DNA of 64,000 nucleotides, taken from Rhabditophanes sp. KR3021 (taxonomy: Eukaryota > Nematoda > Chromadorea > Rhabditida > Alloionematidae). Location of the stretch: the NCBI GenBank assembly GCA_963281155.1, contig CAUJLY010000006.1, positions 11,098,001-11,162,000 on the forward strand, given 5' to 3'. Below, in pieces: positions 1-11,888 of the stretch. The notes beneath the pieces were generated by a model. That model searched no databases and was not told the origin of the DNA. It saw nothing but the letters and a program-made list of their open reading frames with translations. Every line of letters starts with the position of its first letter. The stretch's first letter is position 1. The translations under genes and the position numbers were made by a program.

Positions 1-245
1 AATTATTTATTAAAAGAAACGTTGAAGTATTGTATTTGGTCAAAGATTAAAACTATTACATGCTTTATTAATAGTCTCAAGGTTAAATAGGAACGATGAA
101 TATCTTATCAGTAAGTATTTAAGTATTTGCAGGGTAACAAAATAACATTGATTAAAACAGTCTTTACACAATTTTGATCTTGTCTAGCTGTTAAATTCTA
201 GCCTAAACGAGTAGACTTTGCGAATATAATTTACTAATATTGACC

Positions 246-1137
246 ATGTCTTTTACGAACAAAGTTTGTATTATCACTGGGGGAAATTCAGGACTAGGCA
301 AGGGCATTGCAATAAAGCTGGCTCAAGAAGGTGCTATTATTGTTATTGTTGGTCGTAGTACTAAGACCTTGGATGAAGCAAAAAATGAAATAATTAGCAA
401 TGGAACTATGGCTGAAAACATTTTAGCCATCAGCGTTGATATCTCCAAAAAAGAAGACATTCAACAGATAGTTGATATGACCATTACTAAATATGGAAAA
501 ATTGACGTCTTAGTATGTGCACTTTTATTTTGTATAATTTATTTTTAAGGTTAATAATGCCGGTGTTCTCGGTAGTCCATTTGAAGCAGACACTGAATCC
601 TTTGAAAACTTCGAATACATCTTTAATACTAATGTTCACGCAGTCGTACATTTGTGCAAAGCAGCTATTCCATATCTAAAAGTAACGAAAGGTAACATCG
701 TCAACATCAGTTCAGTTGCAGCTCTTTTGCCAGTAAGTTAATTAGTGTAAGTTTGATGTATTCTTTAGAGTGCAATGACGGCATACTACAGCATGAGCAA
801 AGCTGCTCTGGATATGTATACTAAATGCTTAGCCTCTAAACTGACAGGAGATAATGTTCGTGTTAATGGAATTATGCCTGGTGCTATTAAGACTCCAATG
901 TTTTCCAAATTTGCTTGTGCTCCGGGTGAGGTTCCAGTGATAAGCGAAGAAAGTATTGAGACAGTTGCAAACACGTTGAATAAGAATATCCCCATGAAAC
1001 GATGTGGATTACCAATTGAAATTGCCAATGCTGTGGCTTTCTTGGCTAGTGATGGAGCATCTTACATTTCAGGATCTATTCTTGTAGTTGATGGTGCCTT
1101 GCTCTGTCACGACAAATATAATGAAATGTTTAATTAA
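246..1137 (+). CDS. Short-chain dehydrogenase/reductase (SDR)
   Basis: Three exons (246-512, 550-732, 769-1137) joined by 37 and 36 bp introns give 272 residues, the usual size of a classical SDR. The Rossmann glycine motif TGGNSGLG lies near residue 12, NNAG near residue 90, the catalytic serine in NISSVAA near 142, and the YxxxK pair in YYSMSK near 156. The C-terminal half keeps the PG...T motif and ends in a typical ISGSILVVDG segment. These proteins use NAD(P)(H) to oxidise or reduce small alcohols and ketones; the substrate cannot be told from sequence. The ATG at 246 was chosen because it immediately precedes the Rossmann strand. No signal peptide is visible, so it is probably cytosolic. 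No defects seen. Confidence 0.93.
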
Positions 1138-2073
1138 TACAATTCGTATAATATTTCATGCGAGCTAGTTAGTTTTAACTCAGATAAAATACTTATTCTA
1201 ACATTGATAACTAACTTTTTGAAAGCATACCACATAAATTGTAAACTATTTAGTGATAACAAATTTGAATTATATTCACAAGGAGTTAGCCGGAGTTTTC
1301 CATTAAAATTGTGAATAACTAATACAATATATATTTTGTCATATTATAACAAAGGTTTCATGATAAAATTTACGTCATCATTAGTTGGCAGGCATTTTAA
1401 TTCCTTACCGATTAGTGTCCCCACTTTTGATGTAAAAAGGTTTTTTACTACAAGTATTGATCTTTGGAAATAAATCATATTACACAGTTTAATTACCACT
1501 AATTTCAAAGTGTTTTAAATGGCATATTTTACTCCCCAGAATAGAATTTCGAATATTTTTAAAACGTGTATTCCAATTACTCCATTATAAATATTTATCC
1601 TTTCTTATTGTGTGTATCATGTTTGGCCTTACAAATTACGTTTATTCTTAATCACAATGATTCGCAAAAAAAGAAATTAATTTTTCAATGGGTTCTATAT
1701 TTTAACCAGGTCGGAAAGTGTGTTCAGATGCAGTATTCTATGACCTTTATATTTCTAAATGAATTTGATATTTAAAACATAAAATCTAATTGTTGTAGTA
1801 ATAAGAAACGTGTTTTCAAAACTATTTGTAACTCCATGCAACATTACTGACAAAGTTCCATTACAGAGCCTCCGAGTTTTGTGGTCTGTTTAGTTATTAC
1901 ACAAGGAAGCTCTTTTTATGATGATTGGAGTGTCATGACAGTGGTTTCAGATTGCTGGAGCCCATTTGTTGGGTACATTGTCGAATGACACTCCTGCGAT
2001 AACTGAATGGCAAAGGGATCAAGAAATCCATTAACTGAAGCTGATAGATAAAATGCGGGTCTTTTGTTTTCAA
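1138..2073. other. Intergenic, nothing recognised
   Basis: AT-rich sequence after the SDR gene. The one longer open frame (1566-1775) lacks family features and looks like chance. The left part of the neighbouring receptor pseudogene may extend into 1990-2073, where another frame stays open for about 40 codons. Confidence 0.5.
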
Positions 2074-2601
2074 TCAAGTAATCATTTTTTTGTCTGTTGT
2101 ATAATCTTCAAGTGAGAAAAATGGAGGTTGACACCATAACAAAAACTAAGTAAATGGTAAAGGCACAATAAAATATAGCAAAATGGTTGAAGCTAATAAA
2201 AGTTTTGAATTCGGAATATTACTTTGGTAGAAATACATTGTAATGAATCGATGTGCACTCAATAGCAAATATCCGTAAGCTTGAATAAATCTTTCAAATC
2301 GTGCTAGAAAGTATATTATCATAAATCCATAATTGTTTGCCTTGTTCTCAATTATTTCCGCAAATGGTGGACATAAATGTTGTAAAATTATTTATTATCA
2401 TATTAAGTCTATTTATGATAATATAAATGAACTTCTGAAGGCTTTTTTTTTAATGATCACAACATAAATTGAAATGCCGACAAAGTAGCAAATAAGGATA
2501 ATTATAATATGAATCGTAAGTGAATGAACAGTTGTTTCAACTCTAATAAAAGGGGGAATATTTTTAATTGAAAAGATTGTAGCATCGGATTCGATAAACA
2601 T
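2074..2601 (-). pseudogene. Decayed Srg/Srv-like chemoreceptor
   Basis: Translated on the minus strand, this stretch matches the intact receptor at 41044-42130 along its first half. The N-terminus (MFIESDATIF...) corresponds to that gene's MFNTSEASIF, a later frame reads CPPFAEI..., followed by a transmembrane-3 segment ending in HRFITMYF (NRFISVYS in the intact gene), then a segment ending LEDYTTD, which is identical to the intact gene's LEDYTT. The frames are broken: the first exon runs into a stop at 2413, the reading frame then shifts, and a further stop follows the segment LPFT. It is therefore a dead relative of the 41 kb receptor. The last part of the gene is missing or unrecognisable. 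Confidence 0.7.
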
Positions 2602-2734
2602 CACTAAATTTAAAATCTCAAATTAATATCATAATAAAAAATTATTTATAAGTATTTAGATGTCATCATATAGCGACCACTTAAACAATGGGTAAAAAAG
2701 AATCATATGCGTATGATATCACTTTTTAGTAATC

Positions 2735-3765
2735 TTAGTAATGTTTTGTGACAAGTTGCTTTCTGCTTATTCCAAATATCTCCAGGACTCTTTTTCTAAG
2801 TTCTGGATTGAAAATGTAAAGAAATAAAATTACTGCTAACATGTTGAGTGTAAAAATATAATGGTAGATGGATGTTGAATATTCAGCAACTATTTGAATG
2901 TGACGTACAAGAACCATATATACAATTTCAATTATTAAAAAGACAAATTCCGCAAATATTACATAAAGCAAATTTATATCAGAACTTGAAACAGGGGCAT
3001 TTGTACTGGAATCTTTATTAATACGATTAATTTTTAATTGCACAAAAATACTTAATACAATTCCACTACCCAATATATATCCTAAATATGCAAGATAAAT
3101 GCACCTCTCGACGTCGTTGCCAATATACTTTGGATGGCAATAAAATATTTCATAACCAGTAATTGGCTCAGTAAGTTCTAATTTTGTTGTCGTCGTATAT
3201 CCACAAGGATAAAGAATCAAAGTTGTAAAAACAATTGCTAGGAGATAGATGAAGCCAGTTATACAGTAAACAAATATTTGGGTCTAAAAATAATGATTCA
3301 TATAATATCTTATTGACTTACTTTTTTGCATTTGATACCAAAAATGACAATCACGCGCTCTTGTAACATAGATTGCATTGCATAGAGCTTAGAATAGTGA
3401 CACCAGATGATCCAATAAATAAATAAATAAAACAAATCCCCATATCTTGGATACGAGACAAGCTCTGCAAATGGTTTATACTGCGGTAAATAAAAATAAT
3501 AAAAACGGAGCAAAATTGAGGCAATAGAAGCCAATCCATACAGCAGAAAATATTTAAAAAAGCCCCTTCTTAAAATTGACTCCTTCTGGTAATTTTTTAT
3601 AATTACTATTAGTGTTAGAAGATACATTATGAAACCAATTACTATCAGCAAACTGAGTAAACACAAGTTCAATATACTAATTTCCTCGCCGAAGAAACGA
3701 GGATCATAACTGTACCATTGTATTTCACTTAAACTAGATCGCTTGGTAGTTGTGGTAGCATTCAT
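2735..3765 (-). CDS. Seven-transmembrane serpentine chemoreceptor
   Basis: Two exons (3322-3765 and 2735-3283) with a 38 bp intron at 3284-3321 give 330 residues. Several long hydrophobic segments alternate with charged loops, and the size fits nematode serpentine receptors (Srx/Srg/Srv type; the exact family is uncertain). The N-terminus has an N-glycosylation site (MNAT), as expected for an extracellular end. The usual asparagine-arginine after transmembrane 3 is replaced by LQERVIV, so the second half of exon 1 may be divergent or slightly degraded. The last 15 residues are basic, as in intact receptors. The promoter and first codons of this gene have a diverged inverted copy at 29.2-29.6 kb. 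Likely ligand-sensing in chemosensory neurons, by family knowledge only. Confidence 0.7.
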
Positions 3766-6172
3766 ATTAGCAAGAATAATTTGAAATGAATATCCAACTG
3801 AAGTTTAAGCCTCTATAAAGACATTACTACACTTTAGTGTTCTATTCTCTGAACTCCAATTTATTAATTTTGTTAAAGTTTATGCTTTGTTGACGCAGGT
3901 AAACAAAACTATATTGGGTATATTTATGTGATACTGGGGATTAGTGTGACTAATTGAGTATGTATGTGAGGTAGGGAAGGAGTTATCAATTCTAGAAATC
4001 TGTTTACCTCAAGTGTTGACGCAATAAACAAAGTCTATTTTAGGTGTTAGCAAAACCTAATTAATGATATCACTACATCAAAATTAAACAACTATTATTT
4101 TGCAAATGGAATGAAACCAAAGTAAATACATTTTTGAGAGAATATGAAAGGGATAATTCAGATGGGAACATACTCTGATGTTCTAAACATTTTATACAAC
4201 CATCATTTTTATCGGTTGAAGCATAATTAACAACGCATTGAAAACATCGTCAGTTTTATTGTGAACAATAATTTACAGGATTAAACAATAGAAGGTGTAT
4301 TTTATAAAAGAAAGGCTGAAATGAGATATATATTGTATATTCGTATTACTATTTTATATGTACAGGGTTGAGTCATAATTAGGTCAGATGTGTTTAACTT
4401 GAATATCCTCCAAAAACAATGGCTCCATGTCATGTAAATCTAATTGTTCGATATCAAATCTGTGAAGCAATAATATGATCAAAGAAATCGTTCCATCTGA
4501 TTGTAATAATGTCAGAAGTAGAATTTTTAAATCACAGTCAACTGTCCAATTTAGAATGGAATTACTTGATATGTCTACTAAAAAGGTTGCTTTAACGTCA
4601 CTCAAAAAGATTTTGAGAAATAAATCTATTAAAATCTATACTTCTATAAAATGAAGGGATACTATCAGAGTTATTTTACATGGCCATTTTTTTAAAAATC
4701 CCATACTAAACAAATTCGCTATGTTAATGGCGGATGCTAATTTTGTGCATGTACAAAAGTATTACCAACTTATGCTCAGAAATTTAAATGACTCCGTATT
4801 TGAAGAATGGATTAAGGAGAATATTGAAATTAAAATAGCTTTATATTATCAAGAAATATTGAGAGTGTCAAAAATACTACAATTCTTATACAACTAAAGA
4901 TAAGCGTAAGATCTTCTCATTTTTGCAATGAACACACAATAAACGACCTCCAAGTTATTGTTCCAATGGGACCAGTTTCTTGTATTGAAAAATACAAATT
5001 CATTGCCGTACTCGGTAAATTCGATTTCATTTACCACAACAGTACAAATCATAAGCAACTTATTATGCCGGTCTTCTGGATGAAATGGTTATTAAATTGA
5101 TTTAAATGTTTTTATATACTTTATTGCAGGTCAGCAGTACCTTTGCTTTAATTATTGTTTATTGAAAGTGTAAGATCGTTATAAATAACTAACATGTTCC
5201 CATTGTTTGGAATACAATAAATCAGTTATTTTATTCCTGTCTTTCAATCAGAAACGATTTTAATTAGTTAACATGTTTTTTGTCACTTTTCTGGTTATAA
5301 TTGTAATGTTTGTAAAATTAATTTTGAGATAAAAATCTCCATATTCTTATGAACATTTGATTTTCAGGCAGTCAGAAAGCAGGTTTTTATACAAATCTTA
5401 GGTAGATGACTTAAATCTGTTACTCAAGAGGCCATCATTTTTATATTTATGTGAAGCATTTATTGGAGGATCTGTATATTGTATGATATTTCTAGGTCTG
5501 TTGTATATTTGAGTATTGATTACGATGCAACGGTCGTCAATTATGCATATTTGATATGCATTTAAATAGATGATTTTCTATCCAAAATCAGTCTAGAGCT
5601 TAATTTAGTAAAATCATTTTAAGTTAGAGGTTCTGTTTATTGTATGCTTCTATTGTTCGGCTCGTGCTTATTTAATATCGCGATCAACATCAAAATATAA
5701 GGACCATGGTGAGAAGGTCCAATATTTCTATTAGCTGTCATTTTTCATAATAGCTTGTAAGATGTTATCACAAAGTGCAGTTCTGTCAGGATTATTTGCT
5801 CTATATTTTGGCCATTCTTGGTATTATCTGATATGTGATTTAAGGAAACACCTGTAAAAGACCAAATATTGTTATTCAAACACATTTAAAAACAATATTG
5901 GAAAGCTTGTTTCTTTACTGCAGTGAATGGAAAATATTTTCTGATTTAATAAATTGTTTTTATTCGCTCAGACAAATCGTTTGAAATTTTGACATCAACA
6001 ATGCATGAAAATTTTTATTTATCAGAATCTATTTACTTCTGTTCATTAGTTAATAATCATGGATTTTGGTGATAATGCTTGTTTTCAATGCATAGTACAA
6101 TTTCTTAACATTTTAATTTATCATTTTTTATTCTTGTAAATAAATAGTGTCATTTCTTAATTTTCAATTAGA
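3766..6172. other. Long intergenic stretch with coding-like relics
   Basis: No complete gene found. 3766-4050 is the upstream side of the minus-strand receptor and pairs with an inverted copy near 29.2-29.47 kb. Three open segments look protein-like but have no start, partner exon or recognised family: 4384-4605 (minus, leucine-rich), 4702-4896 (plus, about 64 codons, helical and charged) and 4947-5099 (plus, ends in stop). They may be remains of one or more dead genes. 5100-6172 is plain AT-rich sequence. Confidence 0.4.
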
Positions 6173-7289
6173 ATGAATATATTTTTTGAACACAATAATT
6201 TTGACTCGTCTTTTGTGGCCAAATACTATAACTGTTCATATCTCACACCTGAACAATGGGAACAAGAAAGAAGTCCACATGTAGCGTTGGGTTTGTTTTA
6301 TTTAATCACTGGTTTACCACTTCATTTGCTATATTTTCCTGTTATGTGGGTGATCACAAGACCTGAATTTTTTAAATACCCAGCATTCAAAATTTTAACT
6401 TTCCTTGGCAAGTAAACAAGTTTCTGATTAAAATAAATGATATTTTAGGAATCATTGACTTTTCCACATCATTTGTTTCATGTGAAATTACTGCTTATTT
6501 AACAATAATTGGTTCTGTATTTTGCGCCGATCATCCTACAGTAACATATTTTATCGGAGCTTATGGATTAGCGGGATGGGCAGCATCTTGCTTTACTAAT
6601 TTAATTTTGATTTCTAATAGAATCTTGGACATGTACAAACCATCTTTAAGTGAGAAACTATTTGAAGGCAAAAAAACGTATATATGGCTATTTTTTCCAT
6701 GCGTCTATTTGGTATATATGTATATTTATACCATACCAATCATATACTCATCAAAAGGTAACTTTATTTGTTTTTATTCATCACTTTCTAATTTTTAGCT
6801 GTCTCATGGATGTTTAATCCCTACTATGGAATAAATCAGACAAAATTTCCTTCCGCAGACTTTTATCATAATCCAGTTCACACCTTTAATAATATCTCGA
6901 CGGGTGTTGTTTTTATTCCTCTGAACTTCCTTTTATTAAGAAAATTATTCATAAAAGTTAATACAATATCAGAACGAAATAAAACAATGGATGCGCTCAA
7001 AAGAACTATGTTGGTTCAATCAGCTGCGATTTGTATTTTTAATATGTTATCAGCTTTGGTGTATGTTATCATAGCAAATATTCCATTGGGAATATGGGCA
7101 TCTGTGCTGGGCCAAATTGGATGGGAGTTTTCTCACTTAATAATGTCATTTGTTTTGTGTTTCATGAATCCTTCGGTCAATAAGTATATTTTAACGAATA
7201 TGGTTCCACTTTATAAAGTTCGAAAGGATACAAAAAGTGTAGCTGCTATACTATCAACACCAAATGTTCCTACTAAAACAATTGTGTAG
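6173..7289 (+). CDS. Srt-type seven-transmembrane chemoreceptor
   Basis: Three exons (6173-6407, 6449-6757, 6799-7289) give 344 residues. Family features of Srt receptors are clear: an N-terminus with glycosylatable asparagine and cysteine (YYNCSY), a LGIID motif at the first splice junction, NRILDMYKP after transmembrane 3, LFEGKKTYIW before transmembrane 4, and a C-terminal conserved FMNPSVNKYI. The first intron must use a GC donor (gcaagt at 6408): only that junction restores the G-I-I-D reading, while the nearby GT gives a stop. The second intron is an ordinary 41 bp GT-AG. The last exon lies inside a segmental duplication; its copy at 32761-33251 differs by one base over the exon. Predicted plasma-membrane receptor of chemosensory cells. 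Confidence 0.88.
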
Positions 7290-8672
7290 TTGAACTATAC
7301 ATGGAATTCAATACATAAATAATATTTTTCATTAATACGTATTAGGTCATTTTTTAATTAACAAATTACATAACGAATGGTTTAAATTTTATTAAGGAGC
7401 AGCATTGATATATACGTATTTCACTCTTATAAATGCAAATAAGTTGATTACTAAATTAATATGCAGTTCCTGATCATTTCCTTGATAATTACAATTATTT
7501 CTTACATTGCAACTTATTTATAATTTGAATGTATACAACAATCAATAAATTTGTATCTTTTGTAAATTAGAGTTGTTCTGGGAAATGAATCAGCTAAATT
7601 TTTGCCACAATTGTTTGTATCTTGTCTACATTATTATGCCAGACGGGTAATCTTATCAATCAATGCAAAAGTAACATTTGTTTTAGGTATCACAATAACT
7701 TTTATTTTAATCTACATCTGCCCACAATTTAAATCACTCATTTCAAAGATTTGCCAAAAATATCGTCTTTTTTATGAACCAATAAAGTTTTATTTCACCC
7801 TTTTGTCTTGTTAGGACTCTAGACCAGTACACTTATTACTTTTTTACTATTTCCTGAATTGTTTTCCAAATAAATGTGGAACTCTTTTCGCTCCTACTTT
7901 GCTATCGATACAAAATCATTAATTTCATACACTTTCTGGGTTTATGCAATTTTAATATTCATAGTAATATGTTCTGGACTTTCAGCAACTTCGTAAAAAT
8001 TAAAAGAACGCTAACCGAAAAAACACGTAAACTTCAAAGGCAATTAATCATTATTATGCTCATTTACGTCATCATTTATTTAAACTGACACCGATCGTAT
8101 TTACAATGAGTAGTTTTGTTTTTGAAATGAAATCAAGTGAACATAGATAGTCTCTTATAATTTATATGCTACAATACGGCGACCAGTAATTAATCCCGTA
8201 TGTTCAATAATATTTATGAGTGTATAGAAATTTAGCCCAATGTTTCATCTTGCTTATTTTTTTAAATGTTAAATATTTGTATCCAATTTTTACATTTAGC
8301 AAAAATTTATATAATTGTCTGAATACAAAAAATACCAGTCATACAATTTATTTAATAAATTAGGAAAATGCTAGACATTAATTCAGAAATACATTTGTAA
8401 TGAAAGATATCACATATTCTTATGTCTATAATTTAAAGCACATTTTAATTATAAATTGTCACATCGTCTTTTACATTGGCTCATTGCTCAATATTCTACT
8501 ACTCTACATTTGTTACTCAATCAAGACACTAGAATTTACCGCTTACAAGAGAGTGATATATTTATTTGTGGCAAGTGATATTATTTATAATGCCATCCAG
8601 ATTACCAATCAACATGCATACGAACAAACAAATTCTTATGTATTTTTTATTGTTCATGGTCCGTCTCTATAT
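6705..8672 (+). repeat. Segmental duplication, copy 1
   Basis: Nearly identical to 32667-34629 in the same orientation, offset about 25.96 kb, with scattered substitutions and a few small gaps. The copy starts inside exon 2 of the Srt gene and ends inside exon 1 of a Str-type receptor, so each copy keeps one gene whole and cuts the other. Here the Srt gene is whole and the Str gene is cut. Confidence 0.92.
7578..8088 (+). pseudogene. Str-superfamily receptor relic (copy 1)
   Basis: Two open pieces (7602-7814 and 7876-8088) look like inner parts of a Str-superfamily receptor. The first resembles a transmembrane 3-4 region. The second carries EKTRKLQRQL, the intracellular-loop motif found as KSTRQLQKQV in the intact gene at 34356-35426. 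No start, no C-terminal end and stops between the pieces. The same relic is present at 33540-34050, so it was already dead when the segment was duplicated. Confidence 0.6.
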
Positions 8673-8699
8673 CACGGTGGTGAAATGTATGGATTGTAG
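8400..8699 (+). pseudogene. Truncated 5' part of a Str-type receptor
   Basis: Opens with ATG and follows the first 91 or so residues of the intact receptor at 34356 almost residue for residue (MKDITYSY...), then departs after ...HGPSLY at 8672, where the duplicated segment ends. The remaining eight codons before the stop are unrelated flanking sequence. It lacks five or more transmembrane segments and cannot make a receptor. Confidence 0.85.
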
Positions 8700-9099
8700 C
8701 AGGTTCACGTTAAATCTTCCGTTTTAATGATCTAACCATTTTAAAAATAGCTGAATTAGATAAAAATGACGTTTAAACTGTAGTTTGTTAACATATCGTG
8801 CCCACGAGCCCTAGAAACACCTTATAACACCAGATTTTTTAATAAATGTTTTATTTTAAATTGTTTAACTCGTGCTTTTAGATAATGTTTTTATAGAAAA
8901 CTGAAGCTTTTGTTCAAAGCGGATTTTTGAATTTTACTTTTAAAAAAAAGTTAGAGCGATGAATAAAACATTCATGTTGATAAAAATTTAAAAAAATTCA
9001 TTGGAGCATTTGTAAACGTATATTAATTTATTTTGTGTTCAGTCTTGTTTAGGTAACGTTATTTGAGTATTTTGACATATTTTAATCAAGTATATAGAT
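8700..9099. other. Spacer between duplication and transposon
   Basis: AT-rich sequence with no open frame of note. It directly follows the break of the duplicated segment, where the word CACGGTG occurs at 8673. Confidence 0.5.
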
Positions 9100-11500
9100 T
9101 AGACCTGGGCAACCGTTTAAACGGTTTTAACCGATTTAATCGATTAATCGGAAAAATTTTGAAAAAAATCGTTTAAAATCGTTTAATCGTTTAAACAATT
9201 TTTTTTGTAAAAATACCGTTTAATTGATATTTTGCATATAAGCCATTTAATACACCAAAATATGTTTTAAAAAGAAAATATGTACATTTTTCCAACTATT
9301 ACTTTTAAATTTTAAATATAAGGTTGTGTTAGTGTTATTTGTCATCTTTGAAAACAGTTTTACATATATTTTGACCATTTGTTATTATTAAAATGGTCAT
9401 AAGAAAACCTGTTCTTGAAGGAAAATTAAATTGTGCCTTAAAGTGTGTTAAATGTGGTAAGCAATATGATAAGAATAGTAGCAATGGCACAATTGACTAT
9501 CATTTCAACATCTGTAAAGGCACAGGAATACCAACTACATCGAATACTCCAATTACTCCAATCGTTCAAATTTCGTCAACAAACTCAAGAAAAAGAGCCA
9601 ACACTGAAAGATCAAATAATAATTTGTCAAATCAGGATCCGTTTTCCAAATCAACAGAAGATAGTTTGATTATGCAAAGAACCATTTGTAATCATATTGT
9701 AAACTTGGTTATTGATAGTGGAATGTCCTATAGTGCAGCAACGGGTCCAGCAATGCGTCGATTTGTTCAATCTATTAGCAATTTCAATTCAATCCCTTCT
9801 AGAAGAACTATTTGCCGGTCAATCCAAACTAAATTTGATGCTTATAAGAGTAGTATTAGTGAAACATTCAACAAAATTAACTCTAAGTGTTCCCTTCAAT
9901 TTGATGAACTAAGTAAAAACGAATTGCAAGTAAGAATATATAATTAACATTCCTCTATCAATCTATTTAAATTTTAGGTGATGATCATGTCTGTTAATTA
10001 TTTTTATCAAGATGAGTTCGTTCAGAAATACTTAGGAATTTTTGACATAAAAGAAGGTACATCAGCTATTAATCTTTCGGATCAACTATTGGAAGTGCTT
10101 AATTTATATTCTATTTCATTGGATTTATTTGAATGTTTTACTTGTGACGGGGCTAGAAACATTACTGCTGCTATAAATGTTTTGGATAAGAAACATATTC
10201 ATTGTCTGTCTCACTGTACAATCTTGCTATGACAAATACAATTTCAGCATCAGTTAAAATCAAAAATTTATTCAATAAAGTTAGAAGCTTTGTTAGTAAA
10301 ATGAAATACCCTAAAGCATATAAATGTAGTGATCTGAAATCTAAATTGAGAAGAGATGTTGTTACTTGTTGGAACAATCTATATGCAATGATATCAAGTG
10401 TTATGTTAAATTCATCAACAGCAACCGTAAAAGAAGAGTTTTCTAGTTCTGAATTAAAAATGTTAAACCATATTTTAATTTTAATTGAGCCAGTATATTT
10501 GCACACTCTTTTAGCTCAAAAACAATTTATTGTGTCTTACCTATACAATTTAAATGCTTGCATTATCAAGATAGAATCTATTGAGGAAATTAATCTTGAT
10601 GAACCATTGCCGGAAATGTCTACAGTTATTACTCCACCAAAAAATGATCAATCAGATGGTGGAAGTTCAGATGAAGATAGTGACTGGGAAGCTGCTGAAT
10701 TTAAAATTGCCCCAATCAACAATTCTGGAGTCAACTATAGTACAGTATTAAATATTTTGAATCAATTCAAACAGAATTTGATCAAATCTCTAAAAGATAG
10801 GTTAGAAACAGCAAAAAAAATGAAACATTAGTTGAAGCTTGTCTATTTAATCCAAATATTGCTTTTGACATACACTTATTTACCCAACATGAATGGAGTA
10901 CATATCTAGAAAAAGTAATTCCTTCGAAGTCTCCTACAAACACTTCAGCTGTTTCTACTTTAAACAAATTCATTCCTAAATTTACTATAAATACTCCACA
11001 AAATGTTTATTTTGAAACGCTTGCAGATAAAGAAAATTACGACAAGTTCATTGAACGCTTATGTACTATTCCAGGAATTAAAGCCAAGATACAAAATGCA
11101 AATGTCGTTTCAGCTACAAGCATTCGTGCAGAAAGTGGTTTTAGTGTTGTAGGTTTTATGCGTAATGGTCGTAGAAGTAGTCTTTCTACACAAAGCATTA
11201 CACACCTTTTGTGCTTAAGAAGTTAGATTTGTATGTTTGTTCTATTTTATGTTTACATGTTATGTTTTGTTGAATAGAATTCATTTTAGTTAATGTCCTG
11301 TGTAATTATTGTTCTTTTTATACATAATATATCTATTTATAACATTTTATTTAATAATGCAACGTTTTTTATGCCGTTAGGGAAATTTTTTTTAAAACCG
11401 TTTAAAATCGGTTAAAATCGGTTAAACGGTTTTTTAAAATCGTTCAAGAAATTAACCGATTAAATAATTAAACGATTTTTTTAAAAGTTGCCCAGGTCTA
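9100..11500 (+). mobile_element. hAT-superfamily DNA transposon, decayed
   Basis: Terminal inverted repeats read TAGACCTGGGCAAC at 9100 and its complement ending at 11500, the typical hAT end. Inside both ends lie dense arrays of the words CGTTTAA, AACCG and ATCGGTTAA (9111-9205 and 11395-11475), probably transposase binding sites. The element is 2.4 kb and holds one broken transposase gene. The eight bases outside each end (ATATAGAT and AATAATAT) do not match, so no target-site duplication survives. Confidence 0.88.
9393..11226 (+). pseudogene. hAT transposase, frameshifted
   Basis: Starts with a BED-type zinc-finger pattern (CVKC...DYHFNIC, residues about 17-45). A 48 bp intron (9930-9977) joins exon 1 to a catalytic region with FDELSKNELQ and CDGARN, hAT catalytic surroundings. 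The frame then slips twice: once near 10215, where SHC continues in another frame as NLAMTNT, and once in the A-run at 10813-10820, after which the C-terminal dimerisation region follows (SATSIRAESGFS...NGRRSSLS). Stop at 11224-11226. These slips make the copy unable to produce full transposase. The protein would act in the nucleus, cutting the element ends. Confidence 0.82.
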
Positions 11501-11885
11501 AATAATATCCATCATTCAACAAAGTAAACGAACTTTGACCCTGCACAAATTGACCAATCTTAGGAACCATCGCCGTAAAAGCTCTTTTTGATTTACCATC
11601 AGTTTTATGAGCAAATTGGCTGCCTAGACAAATCATTGACACATCTGTATTTATAGATGTAATAGGAAGTTCAGATTTTTCAGAATGATTGAAGACAATT
11701 TCTTTTGATAGCAGTAGACTAGGTAAAGTAACTTGCCTACCTGTCCATGGATGATTTGAGTTAAAAATAGTAGCTTTGATAGTAGATTCACAATTATTAT
11801 CCCCGGGAGATAAAAATATTTCTTTTGCTAATGATGCTAAAATAATTCTGCAAAATTCATTCGTATTCGCTTGTTGCACATCCGA
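11501..11885 (-). pseudogene. Protein-like open fragment cut by the hAT element
   Basis: About 128 open codons on the minus strand, without an ATG near the start, ending abruptly at the hAT terminus (the last few codons of the frame are transposon sequence). Composition is protein-like, with cysteines, prolines and a C-terminal ...SSFTLLNDGYYLD, but I do not recognise a family. I looked for a continuation beyond the other transposon end (below 9100) and found none. Probably a broken exon of a lost gene. Confidence 0.35.
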
Positions 11886-11888
11886 CAA

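Noticed and set aside
786..1028. Minus-strand frame opposite the dehydrogenase
   Set aside because: Lies wholly antisense to a conserved SDR exon and has no features of its own.
1566..1775. Plus-strand open frame of 69 codons
   Set aside because: No family motif, promoter or splice partner; composition like random AT-rich DNA.
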